Source: Undibacter mobilis (lineage in GTDB: Bacteria > Pseudomonadota > Alphaproteobacteria > Rhizobiales > Xanthobacteraceae). Taken from it: DNA of 64,000 nucleotides. This document shows positions 8,412-16,820 of this stretch, one piece after another. Each line of letters starts with the position of its first letter. Within the stretch, counting starts at the first letter, position 1. The position numbers and the translations under genes are program-made. Below the pieces are notes generated by a model. The model did no database searches, was not told the origin of the DNA, and saw only the letters and a list, made by a program, of their open reading frames with translations. The stretch is from NCBI RefSeq assembly GCF_003367195.1, contig NZ_QRGO01000001.1:2032501-2096500 (forward strand). The letters are read 5' to 3'.

Positions 8412-9874
8412 CATCGCTCGACATCGGCGACAACGTGCGCCATGTCATTGGTAGCGCCGTCGCGCGCCTGCGCGCCGCCTGGGTCTGGTACGATTCGATC
8501 CCGCCGATCCGCCGCATTCACGCCCAGCTCGAAAAGATTGCCGACGGCTGGCGGCGCCTGTCGCGCTGGCTCAACAGCGTCATGCCGAAGGGCCTGTTCG
8601 CCCGCGCGCTGCTCATCATCATTCTGCCGATGGTGATCCTGCAGTCGGTCATCGCCTTCGTCTTCATGGAACGGCACTGGAACGTGGTGACGCAGCGCCT
8701 GTCCGCCGGCGTCGTCTCCGACATCGCGGCGCTGGCCGAGATTTATAAGACCTATCCTCAGGACGCCGACCAGACGCAGCTGCGCCGCATCGCGCAGCAG
8801 CGGCTCGGCCTCGTCGTCGATTTTCTCCCCATCAGCGAGATGCCGCCGCCGCGGCCCAAGCCGTTCTTCTCGCTGGTCGATCAGGCTTTATCGGAGGAGT
8901 TGCGCAAGCAGATCGCGCGGCCGTTCTGGATCGACACCGTCGGCAAGTCGTCGCAGGTCGAAATTCGCGTGCAGCTCGACAACACCGTCATGCGCGTGTT
9001 CGCGCGGCGCAACGCGGCCTATGTTTCGAACTCCGAGATCTTCCTGATCTGGATGGTCGGCACGTCGGTGGTCCTGCTCGGAGTCGCCATCGCCTTCCTG
9101 CGCAACCAGATCAAGCCGATTCTCAAGCTCGCCGACGCCGCCGAAAGTTTCGGCAAGGGCCGCGACGTGCCGAACTTCCGGCCGCGCGGTGCGCGCGAGG
9201 TGCGGCGCGCGGCCAACGCCTTTATCGAGATGAAGGCGCGCGTCGAACGCACCATGGAGCAGCGCACCGCGATGCTCGCCGGTGTCAGCCACGACCTGCG
9301 CACCATCCTGACCCGCTTCAAGCTCGAACTGGCCTTGCTCGACGACAGCCCGGAAATCGACGCCATGAAGAAAGACGTCGACGAGATGGCGCGCATGCTC
9401 GAGGCCTATCTCGCTTTCGCGCGCGGCGATTTGGGCGAGGTCGCGGCGCCGACCGATATGGCCGGATTCCTCGATGAGTTGAAGGACGACGCCGAACGCA
9501 ACGGTCACCGCACCACCGTCGTCTTCCACGGCGCGCCGGTGGTCACGGTGCGGCCGGCGGCGTTCAAGCGCTGCCTCGGCAATCTGGTGTCGAACGCGGC
9601 GCGTTATGCCAATGCGATCGCCATTACCGGCCATCGCGATCACCGCTATCTCACCGTGACGGTGGATGACGACGGCCCCGGCATCCCGGCCGATCAGCGC
9701 GAGGAAGTGTTCAAGCCGTTCCTGCGGCTCGACGATGCGCGCAACCAGGACGAAGGCGGCACCGGGCTGGGTCTTGCGATTGCCCGCGACATCGCGCGCT
9801 CGCATGGCGGCGACATTACGCTCGCCGATTCACCGCTCGGCGGCCTGCGCGCGATTGTGAAGGTGCCGGTGTGA
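8408..9874 (+). CDS. Membrane sensor histidine kinase (HAMP, HisKA, HATPase)
   Basis: A 488-residue kinase. A first helix lies near residues 64-88 and a second near 210-231, enclosing a periplasmic region of about 120 residues. HAMP follows to about 285. The phosphoacceptor is His295 in GVSHDLRT. The ATP-binding domain shows an N box NLVSNAARY (392-400), G1 DDGPGIP (421-427) and G2 GGTGLGLA (450-457). The usual Pro of the H box SHDLRTPLTR is Ile here. The long cytosolic N-terminal stretch of about 60 residues before the first helix is a little unusual. Partner of the preceding response regulator. Confidence 0.92.
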   Translation: MTSLDIGDNVRHVIGSAVARLRAAWVWYDSIPPIRRIHAQLEKIADGWRRLSRWLNSVMPKGLFARALLIIILPMVILQSVIAFVFMERHWNVVTQRLSAGVVSDIAALAEIYKTYPQDADQTQLRRIAQQRLGLVVDFLPISEMPPPRPKPFFSLVDQALSEELRKQIARPFWIDTVGKSSQVEIRVQLDNTVMRVFARRNAAYVSNSEIFLIWMVGTSVVLLGVAIAFLRNQIKPILKLADAAESFGKGRDVPNFRPRGAREVRRAANAFIEMKARVERTMEQRTAMLAGVSHDLRTILTRFKLELALLDDSPEIDAMKKDVDEMARMLEAYLAFARGDLGEVAAPTDMAGFLDELKDDAERNGHRTTVVFHGAPVVTVRPAAFKRCLGNLVSNAARYANAIAITGHRDHRYLTVTVDDDGPGIPADQREEVFKPFLRLDDARNQDEGGTGLGLAIARDIARSHGGDITLADSPLGGLRAIVKVPV

Positions 9875-9878
9875 AGCC

Positions 9879-9919
9879 GTCATTCCGGGTTCGCCGCTGC
9901 GCACGCGCCCCGGAATGAC
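9879..9919. repeat. GTCATTCCGGG / CCCGGAATGAC palindromic element between convergent genes
   Basis: An 11-bp perfect inverted repeat (9879-9889 and 9909-9919) fills the 51-bp gap between the convergent kinase and TetR genes. It may act as a bidirectional terminator. Related elements are at 11667-11766 and 38901-38942. Confidence 0.8.
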
Positions 9920-9925
9920 GGAGGA

Positions 9926-10645
9926 CTAGGCCGCACTGGCTTCCGCTGCGCCTTCATCGACCGGACGACGCCGCCGTGGCCGTGGCCCGCGCAGAATGCA
10001 TTTCGGCAGGGCGCACAGATCGCGCATGAAGCCGTCCCAACGCTCGGCGCTGATGAGGCCCTTGTCGAGCGTGGCCATGGCTTTATCGCTTGCTTCTTCG
10101 TCGTCGGCGTCGAGCCAGGCTTGCACCGTGCGCGCGAACAATACGGCGGCGCCTTGCGCGCGCAATGCGCCGCGCGGCCCGGACGCCGAAATGTCGGCGG
10201 CTTCCAGCATCCACACCTGCGAGCGCACCGCCAGCGCATTGAGCGCCAGCGCCAGCGGCGGATTGCGCCGCGCCGAATGCATCATCGAACGCACCGCTTC
10301 GCGGTATGGCGTCATCGCCTCGATGCGCCGCATCAACACGTCGAACAGCCGCTCGCGATACGGCTCTTCCGCCATGTCGGCGGTGTCGGCCGACAGCACG
10401 GTCTTGTCGATGTCCTTGATGTGCGCGGCCCAGATCGACAGCGTCGAGCCGAATTCGGCGCGCAGCGCCGAGAGCTTCAGCCCGGCGCGGCCGGCAACCT
10501 CGGCCAGCCCGATCTCCTCGTAGGAATGCTGCATCAGCAGCGCGACCAGCGCGTCTTTCGCCTTGTCGCGGTCGGAAGTGCCGCGCGGTGGCGGCGGCAC
10601 AAAAGCCTTGCGTTCGGTCGAGCGCCTGCGGGTTCGGTAGACCAT
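9926..10645 (-). CDS. TetR/AcrR family transcriptional regulator
   Basis: A 239-residue protein. Residues 26-75 form a TetR-type helix-turn-helix: ALVALLMQHSYEEIGLAEVAGRAGLKLSAL, with the recognition helix in the last part followed by RAEFGSTLSIWAAHI. The rest is an alpha-helical ligand domain of the usual size with no recognisable specificity. Both termini are rich in Arg (N-terminal MVYRTRRRST, C-terminal region with RGPRPRRRRPV). It is alone in its orientation up to proC, and no obvious target is adjacent. Confidence 0.8.
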   Translation of the reverse strand: MVYRTRRRSTERKAFVPPPPRGTSDRDKAKDALVALLMQHSYEEIGLAEVAGRAGLKLSALRAEFGSTLSIWAAHIKDIDKTVLSADTADMAEEPYRERLFDVLMRRIEAMTPYREAVRSMMHSARRNPPLALALNALAVRSQVWMLEAADISASGPRGALRAQGAAVLFARTVQAWLDADDEEASDKAMATLDKGLISAERWDGFMRDLCALPKCILRGPRPRRRRPVDEGAAEASAA

Positions 10646-10767
10646 GGCCGTGCTCCCTCGCTGTGTCGGGAGGCAGTGTAGGGCGGCAAAGGCGACGGTT
10701 TGAGGGCACGCCGTGTCCCGGATCGGCGTCTCGACGGTTCAGGCTGCGCCGCGTCTGGGCAGGCCGA

Positions 10768-11637
10768 TCACCCCGCCAGTTCTTGCGACCTTTTTGTCGC
10801 GGCGGCGATGGCTTCGCCCAGCAATTTGTCGAAGCCGGCCGGACCCATCAGCACATTCAGCGCCGCAGCGGTGGTACCGCCGGGCGAGGTCACGTTCTTT
10901 CGCAAAGTGGCGGCGTCGAGCGTCGACTGGTGCAGCAATTCGCCGGAGCCGGCGACCGTCTCGCGCGCCAGCCGATAGGCCAGCTCCGGCGGCAGGCCGG
11001 CGGCGATGCCGGCCTTGGTCATCGCCTCGACCAGCAGGAAGACATAAGCCGGGCCGGAACCGGATACGGCGGTTACGGCATCGATCAGCCCTTCGTCGCC
11101 GACCCACTCGACCTTGCCGATGGCGGACAGAAGATCGCTGGCGAGCTTGCGCTGCTTGGTCGTGACCTGCTTGTTCGCCACCGCAACGCTGATGCCGCGG
11201 CCGACGGCGGCCGGCGTATTCGGCATGGCCCGCACAATGGCGGTGCCGGGTGGCAGTGCCTTTTCGAGGAACGCAATGGTGCGCCCGGCCATGATCGAAA
11301 CCACCAGAGTCGATTTGCCGACATAGAGCCCAAGCGGCGGCACCGCGTCGGGCGCCATTTGCGGCTTCACCGCGACGACGATCGCTTGTGCATCGGCCTT
11401 TGCGCGCGGCCCGGCTTTCGGATTGACCTTCACGCCGCGCTTGGCGGTCGCCTTGATGTCCTTCGACGGGTTGGGATCGAGCGCGATGACCTTCTGCGCC
11501 TTGAGCCCGCGTCCCAGCCAGCCGTCGAGCATGGCCTGGCCCATCTTGCCGGCGCCGAGCAGCACCAGCGGACCGGTGAAGCTGGCGAGGGGTTTGGTGG
11601 CGGGTTTCTTGGAAGACTTTTTGGCGGGCTTTTTCAT
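10768..11637 (-). CDS. proC: Pyrroline-5-carboxylate reductase
   Basis: A 289-residue NAD(P)H-dependent enzyme for the last step of proline synthesis. The Rossmann motif is LLGAGKMGQAML at about 27-38, and the P5CR signature VSGSGPAYVFLLVEAM lies in the C-terminal domain followed by the conserved ARETVAGSGEL helix. An unusual Lys/Pro-rich leader (MKKPAKKSSKKPATK) precedes the Rossmann fold; a later start is possible, but no other start codon is better placed. The gene is preceded by the YbjN gene and a palindromic repeat, and is probably transcribed separately or together with ybjN. Confidence 0.93.
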   Translation of the reverse strand: MKKPAKKSSKKPATKPLASFTGPLVLLGAGKMGQAMLDGWLGRGLKAQKVIALDPNPSKDIKATAKRGVKVNPKAGPRAKADAQAIVVAVKPQMAPDAVPPLGLYVGKSTLVVSIMAGRTIAFLEKALPPGTAIVRAMPNTPAAVGRGISVAVANKQVTTKQRKLASDLLSAIGKVEWVGDEGLIDAVTAVSGSGPAYVFLLVEAMTKAGIAAGLPPELAYRLARETVAGSGELLHQSTLDAATLRKNVTSPGGTTAAALNVLMGPAGFDKLLGEAIAAATKRSQELAG

Positions 11638-11666
11638 GCCGCGACTATAGCGGCAAACAATACGTT

Positions 11667-11766
11667 GTCATTCCGGGACGCGCCGAAAGGCGCGGGCCCG
11701 GAATCCATATCCCCGGTTTGTGATTATGAATTCCGCGCTCGCCGTTTCACGGCGCCCCGGAATGAC
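11667..11766. repeat. Composite GTCATTCCGGG...CCCGGAATGAC intergenic repeat
   Basis: A 100-bp element beginning GTCATTCCGGGACGCGCC, with an internal GGCGCGGGCCCGGAATCC and ending GGCGCCCCGGAATGAC, so two nested inverted pairs are present. It occupies almost the whole spacer between proC and the YbjN gene. Confidence 0.8.
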
Positions 11767-11769
11767 GGA

Positions 11770-12270
11770 TTACGCCTCGCCCGCGGTCTCGAACATCGCG
11801 GCTTCGAGCGCTTCCTTGGCGCTCTTGCCGGCCCAGACCACGAACTGGAAGGCGGTGAAGTAGCGCTCGCAGGTGTCGAGCGCGGTGCCGAGCAGCTTCT
11901 CGCACTGCGAGCCCGACGGTTCGATGCCGGCCGGTAACTGCAGCGCGTGGCGGAACATGACCAGGCCTTCTTCGACCCAGTTGTCGAAATGGCCGACCCA
12001 GAGCCGCTCGTTGATCAGTGCGACCAGCGCCCGCACTTCGGCGCGGCGGCGCTCCGGCACCTTGAGGTCGAAGGCGCAGGCCAGATGCAGCGCCTCGATA
12101 TCGAGCATCCACGTGTAGGAGAGTTGATACTCGGCCCAGCGGCCGGTCACCAGGATGGTGATCTCGTCTTCGCTGGCGCGCTCGAATGACCAGTCGTGGC
12201 CGGTCGCGAGACGCTCGACCACGTCGAGCGGATTATGGCGGACGTCGTCAATGTGGGTCGAGAGGGACAT
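11770..12270 (-). CDS. YbjN domain-containing protein
   Basis: A 166-residue soluble acidic protein matching the alphaproteobacterial YbjN family: DWSFERASEDEITILVTGRW near residues 28-47 forms the first strands, and AEVRALVALINERLWVGHFD and MFRHALQLPAG follow in typical order. YbjN proteins resemble type III secretion chaperones and may bind peptides; E. coli YbjN affects stress and motility, but no biochemical role is settled. It sits upstream of proC, a common neighbour in Rhizobiales. Start taken at 12268-12270, giving a family-typical N-terminus. Confidence 0.85.
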   Translation of the reverse strand: MSLSTHIDDVRHNPLDVVERLATGHDWSFERASEDEITILVTGRWAEYQLSYTWMLDIEALHLACAFDLKVPERRRAEVRALVALINERLWVGHFDNWVEEGLVMFRHALQLPAGIEPSGSQCEKLLGTALDTCERYFTAFQFVVWAGKSAKEALEAAMFETAGEA

Positions 12271-12611
12271 GGCGTCTCCGCTTGCCAGTAGGCACTTCCA
12301 ATACGCACAGCACAGCAGGCTTCCGGACCTGACAGGCCCGAACTGAAACCGTTAATCGTGATACGCGGGGAACCGGACTGCCTTGACGGCGAAACCGAAT
12401 CACTGAGCCACTTGACTATAACTCACTCGATTCAGGCCGCTAGAGGCAGCGTGTAATCACTATGAGCCGTGATTTGCGTCAGCGAAGCAACGGCGCATGA
12501 GTCGACTCTCCACAACGAATGCTGCGCTGTGATGACTCTTTCGTGGATAACTGCGGGGAGGAATCCGCGCGCCGAATTTGATTCCGTTTTGTTCTCATCC
12601 ACCCGGAGTCT
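12271..12611. other. 341-bp intergenic region without a supported gene
   Basis: Between two minus-strand genes. It holds several GANTC (CcrM) sites, such as GAGTCGACTC near 12492, and one sequence (12542-12550, CGTGGATAA) that is a DnaA-box consensus with one mismatch. No conserved reading frame or terminator was seen. It probably contains the ybjN promoter. Confidence 0.5.
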
Positions 12612-13622
12612 TCAGCGCGGTGGCGGCAGTTTTTCGCCGAGCGCACGGCGCCACAGCCAGGGCAGGCCGCTTTGCGCATCGAGCCGGTCGGAATGCCGGG
12701 TCGGCGGCACAAGCGGCGCGAAGGTCGGGCTCTGGCGTAACGCAACATCGAAGTTGAAGGTGTAGCGCGGCTCCATTCCCATGCGCAGATCGGTAATGAC
12801 GGCGCGGCCGTCACGCTCGCTCATCTTGAAAAAGCCACGGCTGAAGCGCGCGATCGTCTCGACATAGGGATTGCCGCGCAGTTGCGCGTAAAGGTCGGTG
12901 CCGCGCGGGAAATTGTCGAAGGCAATGGTGCGGTCGCGGTCGAGCAGCGAGTAATAGCCCTCGAGATAGCCTTGCGGGGTGATCGCCACGATACGCCACA
13001 GGACCGTGGTGAGCGGCGCCGGCGTCACCAGCAACCGTTCGACCTGATGGCCCTGCGCGCGCAGGTTTTCTTCGGCGACATTTGTCGTGTGATGCTGCGC
13101 CAGCGCGCTCCAGCCCAGATAGGCGGTGCTGATAACGAGGCCGGCGACGTTCCAGCGCCAGCCGCGCGTATTGCGCAAAGACAACGCGACGCCGATGCCG
13201 ATCAGGAGCGGCACGGTGTAGGCCGGGTCGATGATGAACATGCTGCCGAGCCCGAACGGCGTGTCGGTGAAAGGCAGACCGAGCTGTGTGCCATAGACAG
13301 TCGTCCAGTCGAGCAAAGCGTGGGTGACCAGCGCCAGCCAGATCGTCAGCCACCACGGCTTGAAGTGGCGCCAGTCGTGCAACGCGGCGGTGGTCAGTGC
13401 GGCGATCGGCAGCGAAGCCAGCGTCTGCCAGAACAGCGCGTGGCTTTTCGCCCGATGGAAGACCATGTTGCTGATCGGGTCGCCATGGTCATAGAAGGAG
13501 TCGAGGTCGGGCAAAGTGCCGGCCAATGCTCCGACCAGCGCTGCCTTCCACGGTTTGGTCCGCCGTCCCATGACGGCAACGCCGATGGCGGCTCCGAGTG
13601 CGGCTTGCGACAGCGAGTCCAT
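12612..13622 (-). CDS. YdjM/LexA-binding-type membrane metal-dependent hydrolase
   Basis: A 336-residue polytopic protein of the family named inner-membrane metal-dependent hydrolase (YdjM, DUF457). The N-terminus MDSLSQAALGAAIG is the family hallmark, followed by GTLPDLDSFYDHGDP with metal-ligand Asp residues and HRAKSHALFW with His residues near residue 80. Four or five helices span about residues 60-195. The C-terminal 140 residues are soluble. The enzymatic activity is inferred from homology only. It lies downstream of prs with 48 bp between them. Confidence 0.85.
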   Translation of the reverse strand: MDSLSQAALGAAIGVAVMGRRTKPWKAALVGALAGTLPDLDSFYDHGDPISNMVFHRAKSHALFWQTLASLPIAALTTAALHDWRHFKPWWLTIWLALVTHALLDWTTVYGTQLGLPFTDTPFGLGSMFIIDPAYTVPLLIGIGVALSLRNTRGWRWNVAGLVISTAYLGWSALAQHHTTNVAEENLRAQGHQVERLLVTPAPLTTVLWRIVAITPQGYLEGYYSLLDRDRTIAFDNFPRGTDLYAQLRGNPYVETIARFSRGFFKMSERDGRAVITDLRMGMEPRYTFNFDVALRQSPTFAPLVPPTRHSDRLDAQSGLPWLWRRALGEKLPPPR

Positions 13623-13670
13623 GATCGGCGGGGCCCTGGCTCTGGAGGGGCTTGCCGCGGCGGCGCCGCG

Positions 13671-14642
13671 TCACTCTTTCGGCGGCAGATCTTCGAACAG
13701 GCTCGACACCGACTCTTCATGCGCGGTGCGGGCGATCGCTTCGCCAATGAGATGCGCGATCGGCAGCACGCGGATGTTCGGCGCGGCCTTCACGGCGTCC
13801 GTCTCCTGGATGGAGTCGGTGATCACCAGTTCCTTGAGCTTCGACTTCGACACGCGCGCCACCGCGCCGCCGGACAGCACGCCGTGCGTGATGTAGGCGT
13901 AGACGTCCTTGGCGCCGCTCTTGAGCAGCGCGTCGGCGGCGTTCACCAGCGTGCCGCCGGAATCGACGATGTCGTCGATCAGAATACAGGTGTGGCCGGC
14001 AACCTCGCCGATCACGTTCATGACTTCGGACTCGCCGGCGCGCTCACGGCGCTTGTCGATGATGGCGAGCGGCGCGTTGATGCGCTTGGCGAGGCCGCGC
14101 GCGCGCACCACGCCGCCGACGTCCGGCGACACCACCATGACGTTCTCGAGTTCGAACTTGTCCTTGATGTCGCGCACCATCACCGGCGAGGCGTAGAGAT
14201 TGTCGGTCGGGATGTCGAAGAAGCCCTGAATCTGCCCGGCATGCAGGTCGAGCGTCATGACGCGGTCGGCGCCGGCATGGGTAATCAGGTTGGCGACCAG
14301 CTTGGCCGAGATCGGCGTGCGCGGCCCGGGTTTGCGGTCCTGCCGGGCGTAGCCGAAATAGGGGACCACCGCCGTGATGCGGCGCGCCGAGGAGCGGCGT
14401 AGCGCGTCGATGATGATCAGCAATTCCATCAGGTGGTCGTTGGCCGGCGCCGAGGTCGACTGAATGACGAATACGTCGGCGCCGCGCACGTTTTCCTGAA
14501 TCTCGACGAACACCTCGCCGTCGGCGAAGCGGCGGACCACAGCCTTGGTCAGCGCGGTGTCCAGATAGTCGCCGATGGCGGCGGCGAGGCTGGGATTGGA
14601 GTTACCGGCGACCAGTTTGATCGCACCGTTCTTACCCGACAT
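13671..14642 (-). CDS. prs: Ribose-phosphate pyrophosphokinase
   Basis: A 323-residue class I PRPP synthetase that makes PRPP from ribose 5-phosphate and ATP for nucleotide, His and Trp synthesis. Family landmarks are the flexible-loop [12 protein letters not shown] (100-111), [14 protein letters not shown] (132-145) and the PRPP-binding [10 protein letters not shown] (223-232). The N-terminus [16 protein letters not shown] is standard. The length is slightly above the usual 310-317. A three-copy 15-bp tandem repeat lies about 75 bp upstream in the presumed leader. Confidence 0.96.
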   Translation of the reverse strand: MSGKNGAIKLVAGNSNPSLAAAIGDYLDTALTKAVVRRFADGEVFVEIQENVRGADVFVIQSTSAPANDHLMELLIIIDALRRSSARRITAVVPYFGYARQDRKPGPRTPISAKLVANLITHAGADRVMTLDLHAGQIQGFFDIPTDNLYASPVMVRDIKDKFELENVMVVSPDVGGVVRARGLAKRINAPLAIIDKRRERAGESEVMNVIGEVAGHTCILIDDIVDSGGTLVNAADALLKSGAKDVYAYITHGVLSGGAVARVSKSKLKELVITDSIQETDAVKAAPNIRVLPIAHLIGEAIARTAHEESVSSLFEDLPPKE

Positions 14643-14717
14643 CCCGCGTCCTCGTTACATCGCGCACGCCCCGTTGGAGTTTCGACAGCGCTGCTTTCGC
14701 TGCAGGCCCGGGCTCGG

Positions 14718-14762
14718 GGTCCGAAGTCTCAAGGTCCGAAAGTCTCGGGTCCGGAGTCTCGG
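14718..14762. repeat. Three tandem 15-bp direct repeats upstream of prs
   Basis: Units GGTCCGAAGTCTCAA, GGTCCGAAAGTCTCG and GGTCCGGAGTCTCGG follow each other without gaps. They lie 76-120 bp upstream of the prs start in a 265-bp spacer with no gene. They could be binding sites or a slipped-strand array. Confidence 0.75.
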
Positions 14763-14907
14763 GGTGCGACGAAATTTCACGCTTGGGGCGCGCAGGTCAT
14801 AACAAGGCGGGGAGGGGCGGGCAATACGCGTTAAGTCCTTTGTCCCGCGCCTTTTCCGGGCAGGGGCGGCCGCAATGCTCCGGCCTTGGGCACCCCCGAA
14901 ACGGGGC

Positions 14908-15690
14908 CTACAGCCCGGTTTCCGCCATTGCCAGCGTTGCCGCGGGCATCTGCCGCGCGGCATGTGTGGCGGCCGGCCGCTTCTGCGGCAGCGGCGTTTC
15001 CGCGTCTTTGGCGACGGCAGGGGCGGCCGGCACTGGATCGGCATTGCTCTGCTGGATGCGGTAGATGCCGGCGGCCTCCGGCGAGCTGCTGTCGAAGGCC
15101 ATGGCCGGCGCGGCCGCCGCATTCGGCGTCACGTCCGGCGAGGTCAGAAAGGCCGAGAGTTTGTCCATGCTCGTCTGGGCGATGCGCCTGAGCATGGCGT
15201 CGTCGGCGACCTTCCAGGCCTCTTCGGTCTTGCGTGTCGGTGTGGTGCCGGTTTCTTCGCCCTTGATCTGCAGCACGCGCTGCTCGGCACCGTCGAAGAC
15301 ATCCCAGGTCCAGGCGATCGTGGTCTGGCCGCGGTTGACTGTGGCCGTCAGCGCGCCGCGCACGCGGTAGGCCGAAGTGCCCTCGCGCGACACAACCGCG
15401 AGCCGGCGCGATTGCGCTTCGTCGTTGAGCCTCTCGACCAAAGTCTGGAATTGCGGGCGCGGCAGGCCGTCGATGGTATCAAAAGCGACAGAGGCGCCGC
15501 GCGGCTGTTGCAAGGCGAGATTGGCCGGACCGTCCTGCTTGCAAGCGGCAACGCCGCTGGCAAGCCAACCGATCAGGACGACGCGCGCAACCAAGGACCG
15601 GCGCACACTCCCTTTATGGATCGTCCGCGACACGCCCCCCACGTGACGCGAACAGAAGTGGCGCTGCCAAAAGCGACGCAACGGCATCAA
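14908..15690 (-). CDS. Predicted lipoprotein, conserved hypothetical
   Basis: A protein of up to 260 residues with a lipoprotein signal: a basic stretch VRRSLVAR, hydrophobic VVLIGWLASG and the lipobox VAAC with Cys50. Counting from the upstream ATG the signal would be unusually long, so the true start may be the GTG at 15604-15606, placing the Cys at position 22. The mature region has no motif I recognise; LKEEGAE-type repeats are absent and the C-terminus is Ala/Pro-rich. It lies downstream of pgeF in the lgt-midA-pgeF direction, a common Rhizobiales order, and likely shares that transcript. Confidence 0.72.
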   Translation of the reverse strand: MMPLRRFWQRHFCSRHVGGVSRTIHKGSVRRSLVARVVLIGWLASGVAACKQDGPANLALQQPRGASVAFDTIDGLPRPQFQTLVERLNDEAQSRRLAVVSREGTSAYRVRGALTATVNRGQTTIAWTWDVFDGAEQRVLQIKGEETGTTPTRKTEEAWKVADDAMLRRIAQTSMDKLSAFLTSPDVTPNAAAAPAMAFDSSSPEAAGIYRIQQSNADPVPAAPAVAKDAETPLPQKRPAATHAARQMPAATLAMAETGL

Positions 15691-15805
15691 ACCCCCTGAA
15701 CCTGGCCGACCATTCCCCCCGGCCGGCGGCGAGTTTAGTGGCTGATCGGCTCATGTCCAGCGTGGTTAATCGATCGTTAATGAGATGATTAACGGGGTGC
15801 GGCTG

Positions 15806-16573
15806 CTAGTCGTGCAGGGCGATGGCGTTGATGTGACGGCCGTAATCCGGTTCGCCGAGGTGGGTCGTGCGGCGAAAGCTGAAAAAACGATCGGCCTCGG
15901 CATAGGTACACAGCCCGAGATCTTCGAAATCGGTGATGCCGGCTTGTTCGACGCGCGAGGCGATATAGCCGGTGAGATCGAACAAGGCATGGCCTTCGCG
16001 CTCGGTCTCCGTGAAGAACCTCGTGTTGTCGATGTCGGCGGCGAGGAAGCGCGCGACGAATTCGGGTCCGACTTCGTAATTGGCCTGACGGATGGTCGGC
16101 CCGAGCGCGACCGCGATATTGTCGCGCGCGGCGCCGAGCTTCTCCATCGCGGCGATGGTCGACTCGATGATGCCGGTGAAAGCGCCGCGCCAGCCGGCGT
16201 GAGCGGCGCCGATGACGCGCGCATTGCTGTCGGCGAACAGGAGCGGGCCGCAGTCGGCGGTCGAAACGCCGATCGCCAGATCCGGCACTCGCGTCACCAG
16301 CGCGTCGACGCGCGGCCGGTTGTCCGCACTCCACGGTTCGTCGACCACGACGACGTCCGGCGAGTGGATCTGATAGGCCGTCAGGAAACGTTCCGGCTTG
16401 ACGCCGAGCGCCAGCGCCATGCGGGCGCGATTTTCCGCGACATGCTCCGGCGTATCGTTTGAGCCGACGCCGCCATTCAGGCTGTCATAGACACCTTGCG
16501 ACACGCCGCCATTGCGGGTGAAGAATGCGTGGCGGATGCCGGGCAGGGCGGCAATCGAAGCGGCTTGCAGCAT
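15806..16573 (-). CDS. pgeF: Peptidoglycan editing factor / laccase-domain protein
   Basis: A 255-residue YfiH/PgeF (Cu-oxidase_4) protein. The zinc or copper ligands are visible: His70 in AYQIHSPDV, Cys108 in STADCGPLLF and His125 in AAHAGWRGAF. PgeF removes wrongly incorporated L-Ser from peptidoglycan precursors; homologues also show purine nucleoside phosphorylase or polyphenol oxidase activity. Length is family-typical. The gene follows midA by 247 bp in the same direction, fitting the conserved lgt-midA-pgeF cluster. Confidence 0.92.
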   Translation of the reverse strand: MLQAASIAALPGIRHAFFTRNGGVSQGVYDSLNGGVGSNDTPEHVAENRARMALALGVKPERFLTAYQIHSPDVVVVDEPWSADNRPRVDALVTRVPDLAIGVSTADCGPLLFADSNARVIGAAHAGWRGAFTGIIESTIAAMEKLGAARDNIAVALGPTIRQANYEVGPEFVARFLAADIDNTRFFTETEREGHALFDLTGYIASRVEQAGITDFEDLGLCTYAEADRFFSFRRTTHLGEPDYGRHINAIALHD

Positions 16574-16820
16574 CGGCGCGAATGTCCCCCGTGAACGCGA
16601 ACGATGTGGGACGCGATCGGCCCCGTCAAATATTCGTTATGGCCGAATGTGTCGCATTTACGGCCCGCGAGGAAGCTCTGGAATTAGAGGAAGATAGGTC
16701 TTGCCGATAAAATTTGCGGCGAAGGCGATGCAATCGTTCTGCCACATGGCAGCCGCCATCATGACCCGTTTGGTGCGATTGCTCGTGGCGATGACCGCTA
16801 TCGTTCATCGCGGTGTGTGA
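16574..16820. other. Intergenic region between midA and pgeF
   Basis: 247 bp without a supported gene. A 39-codon plus-strand frame from a TTG at 16701 to a TGA at 16818-16820 has purines upstream but no recognisable product, so I do not call it. Confidence 0.4.

Noticed and set aside
12542..12550. DnaA-box-like 9-mer with one mismatch and several GANTC sites in a gene-free spacer, suggestive of an origin
   Set aside because: Only one weak box, no AT-rich unwinding element and none of the usual oriC neighbours; a single near-match is expected by chance.
16701..16820. 39-codon plus-strand ORF with TTG start between midA and pgeF
   Set aside because: Short, no convincing ribosome-binding site and no recognisable product.
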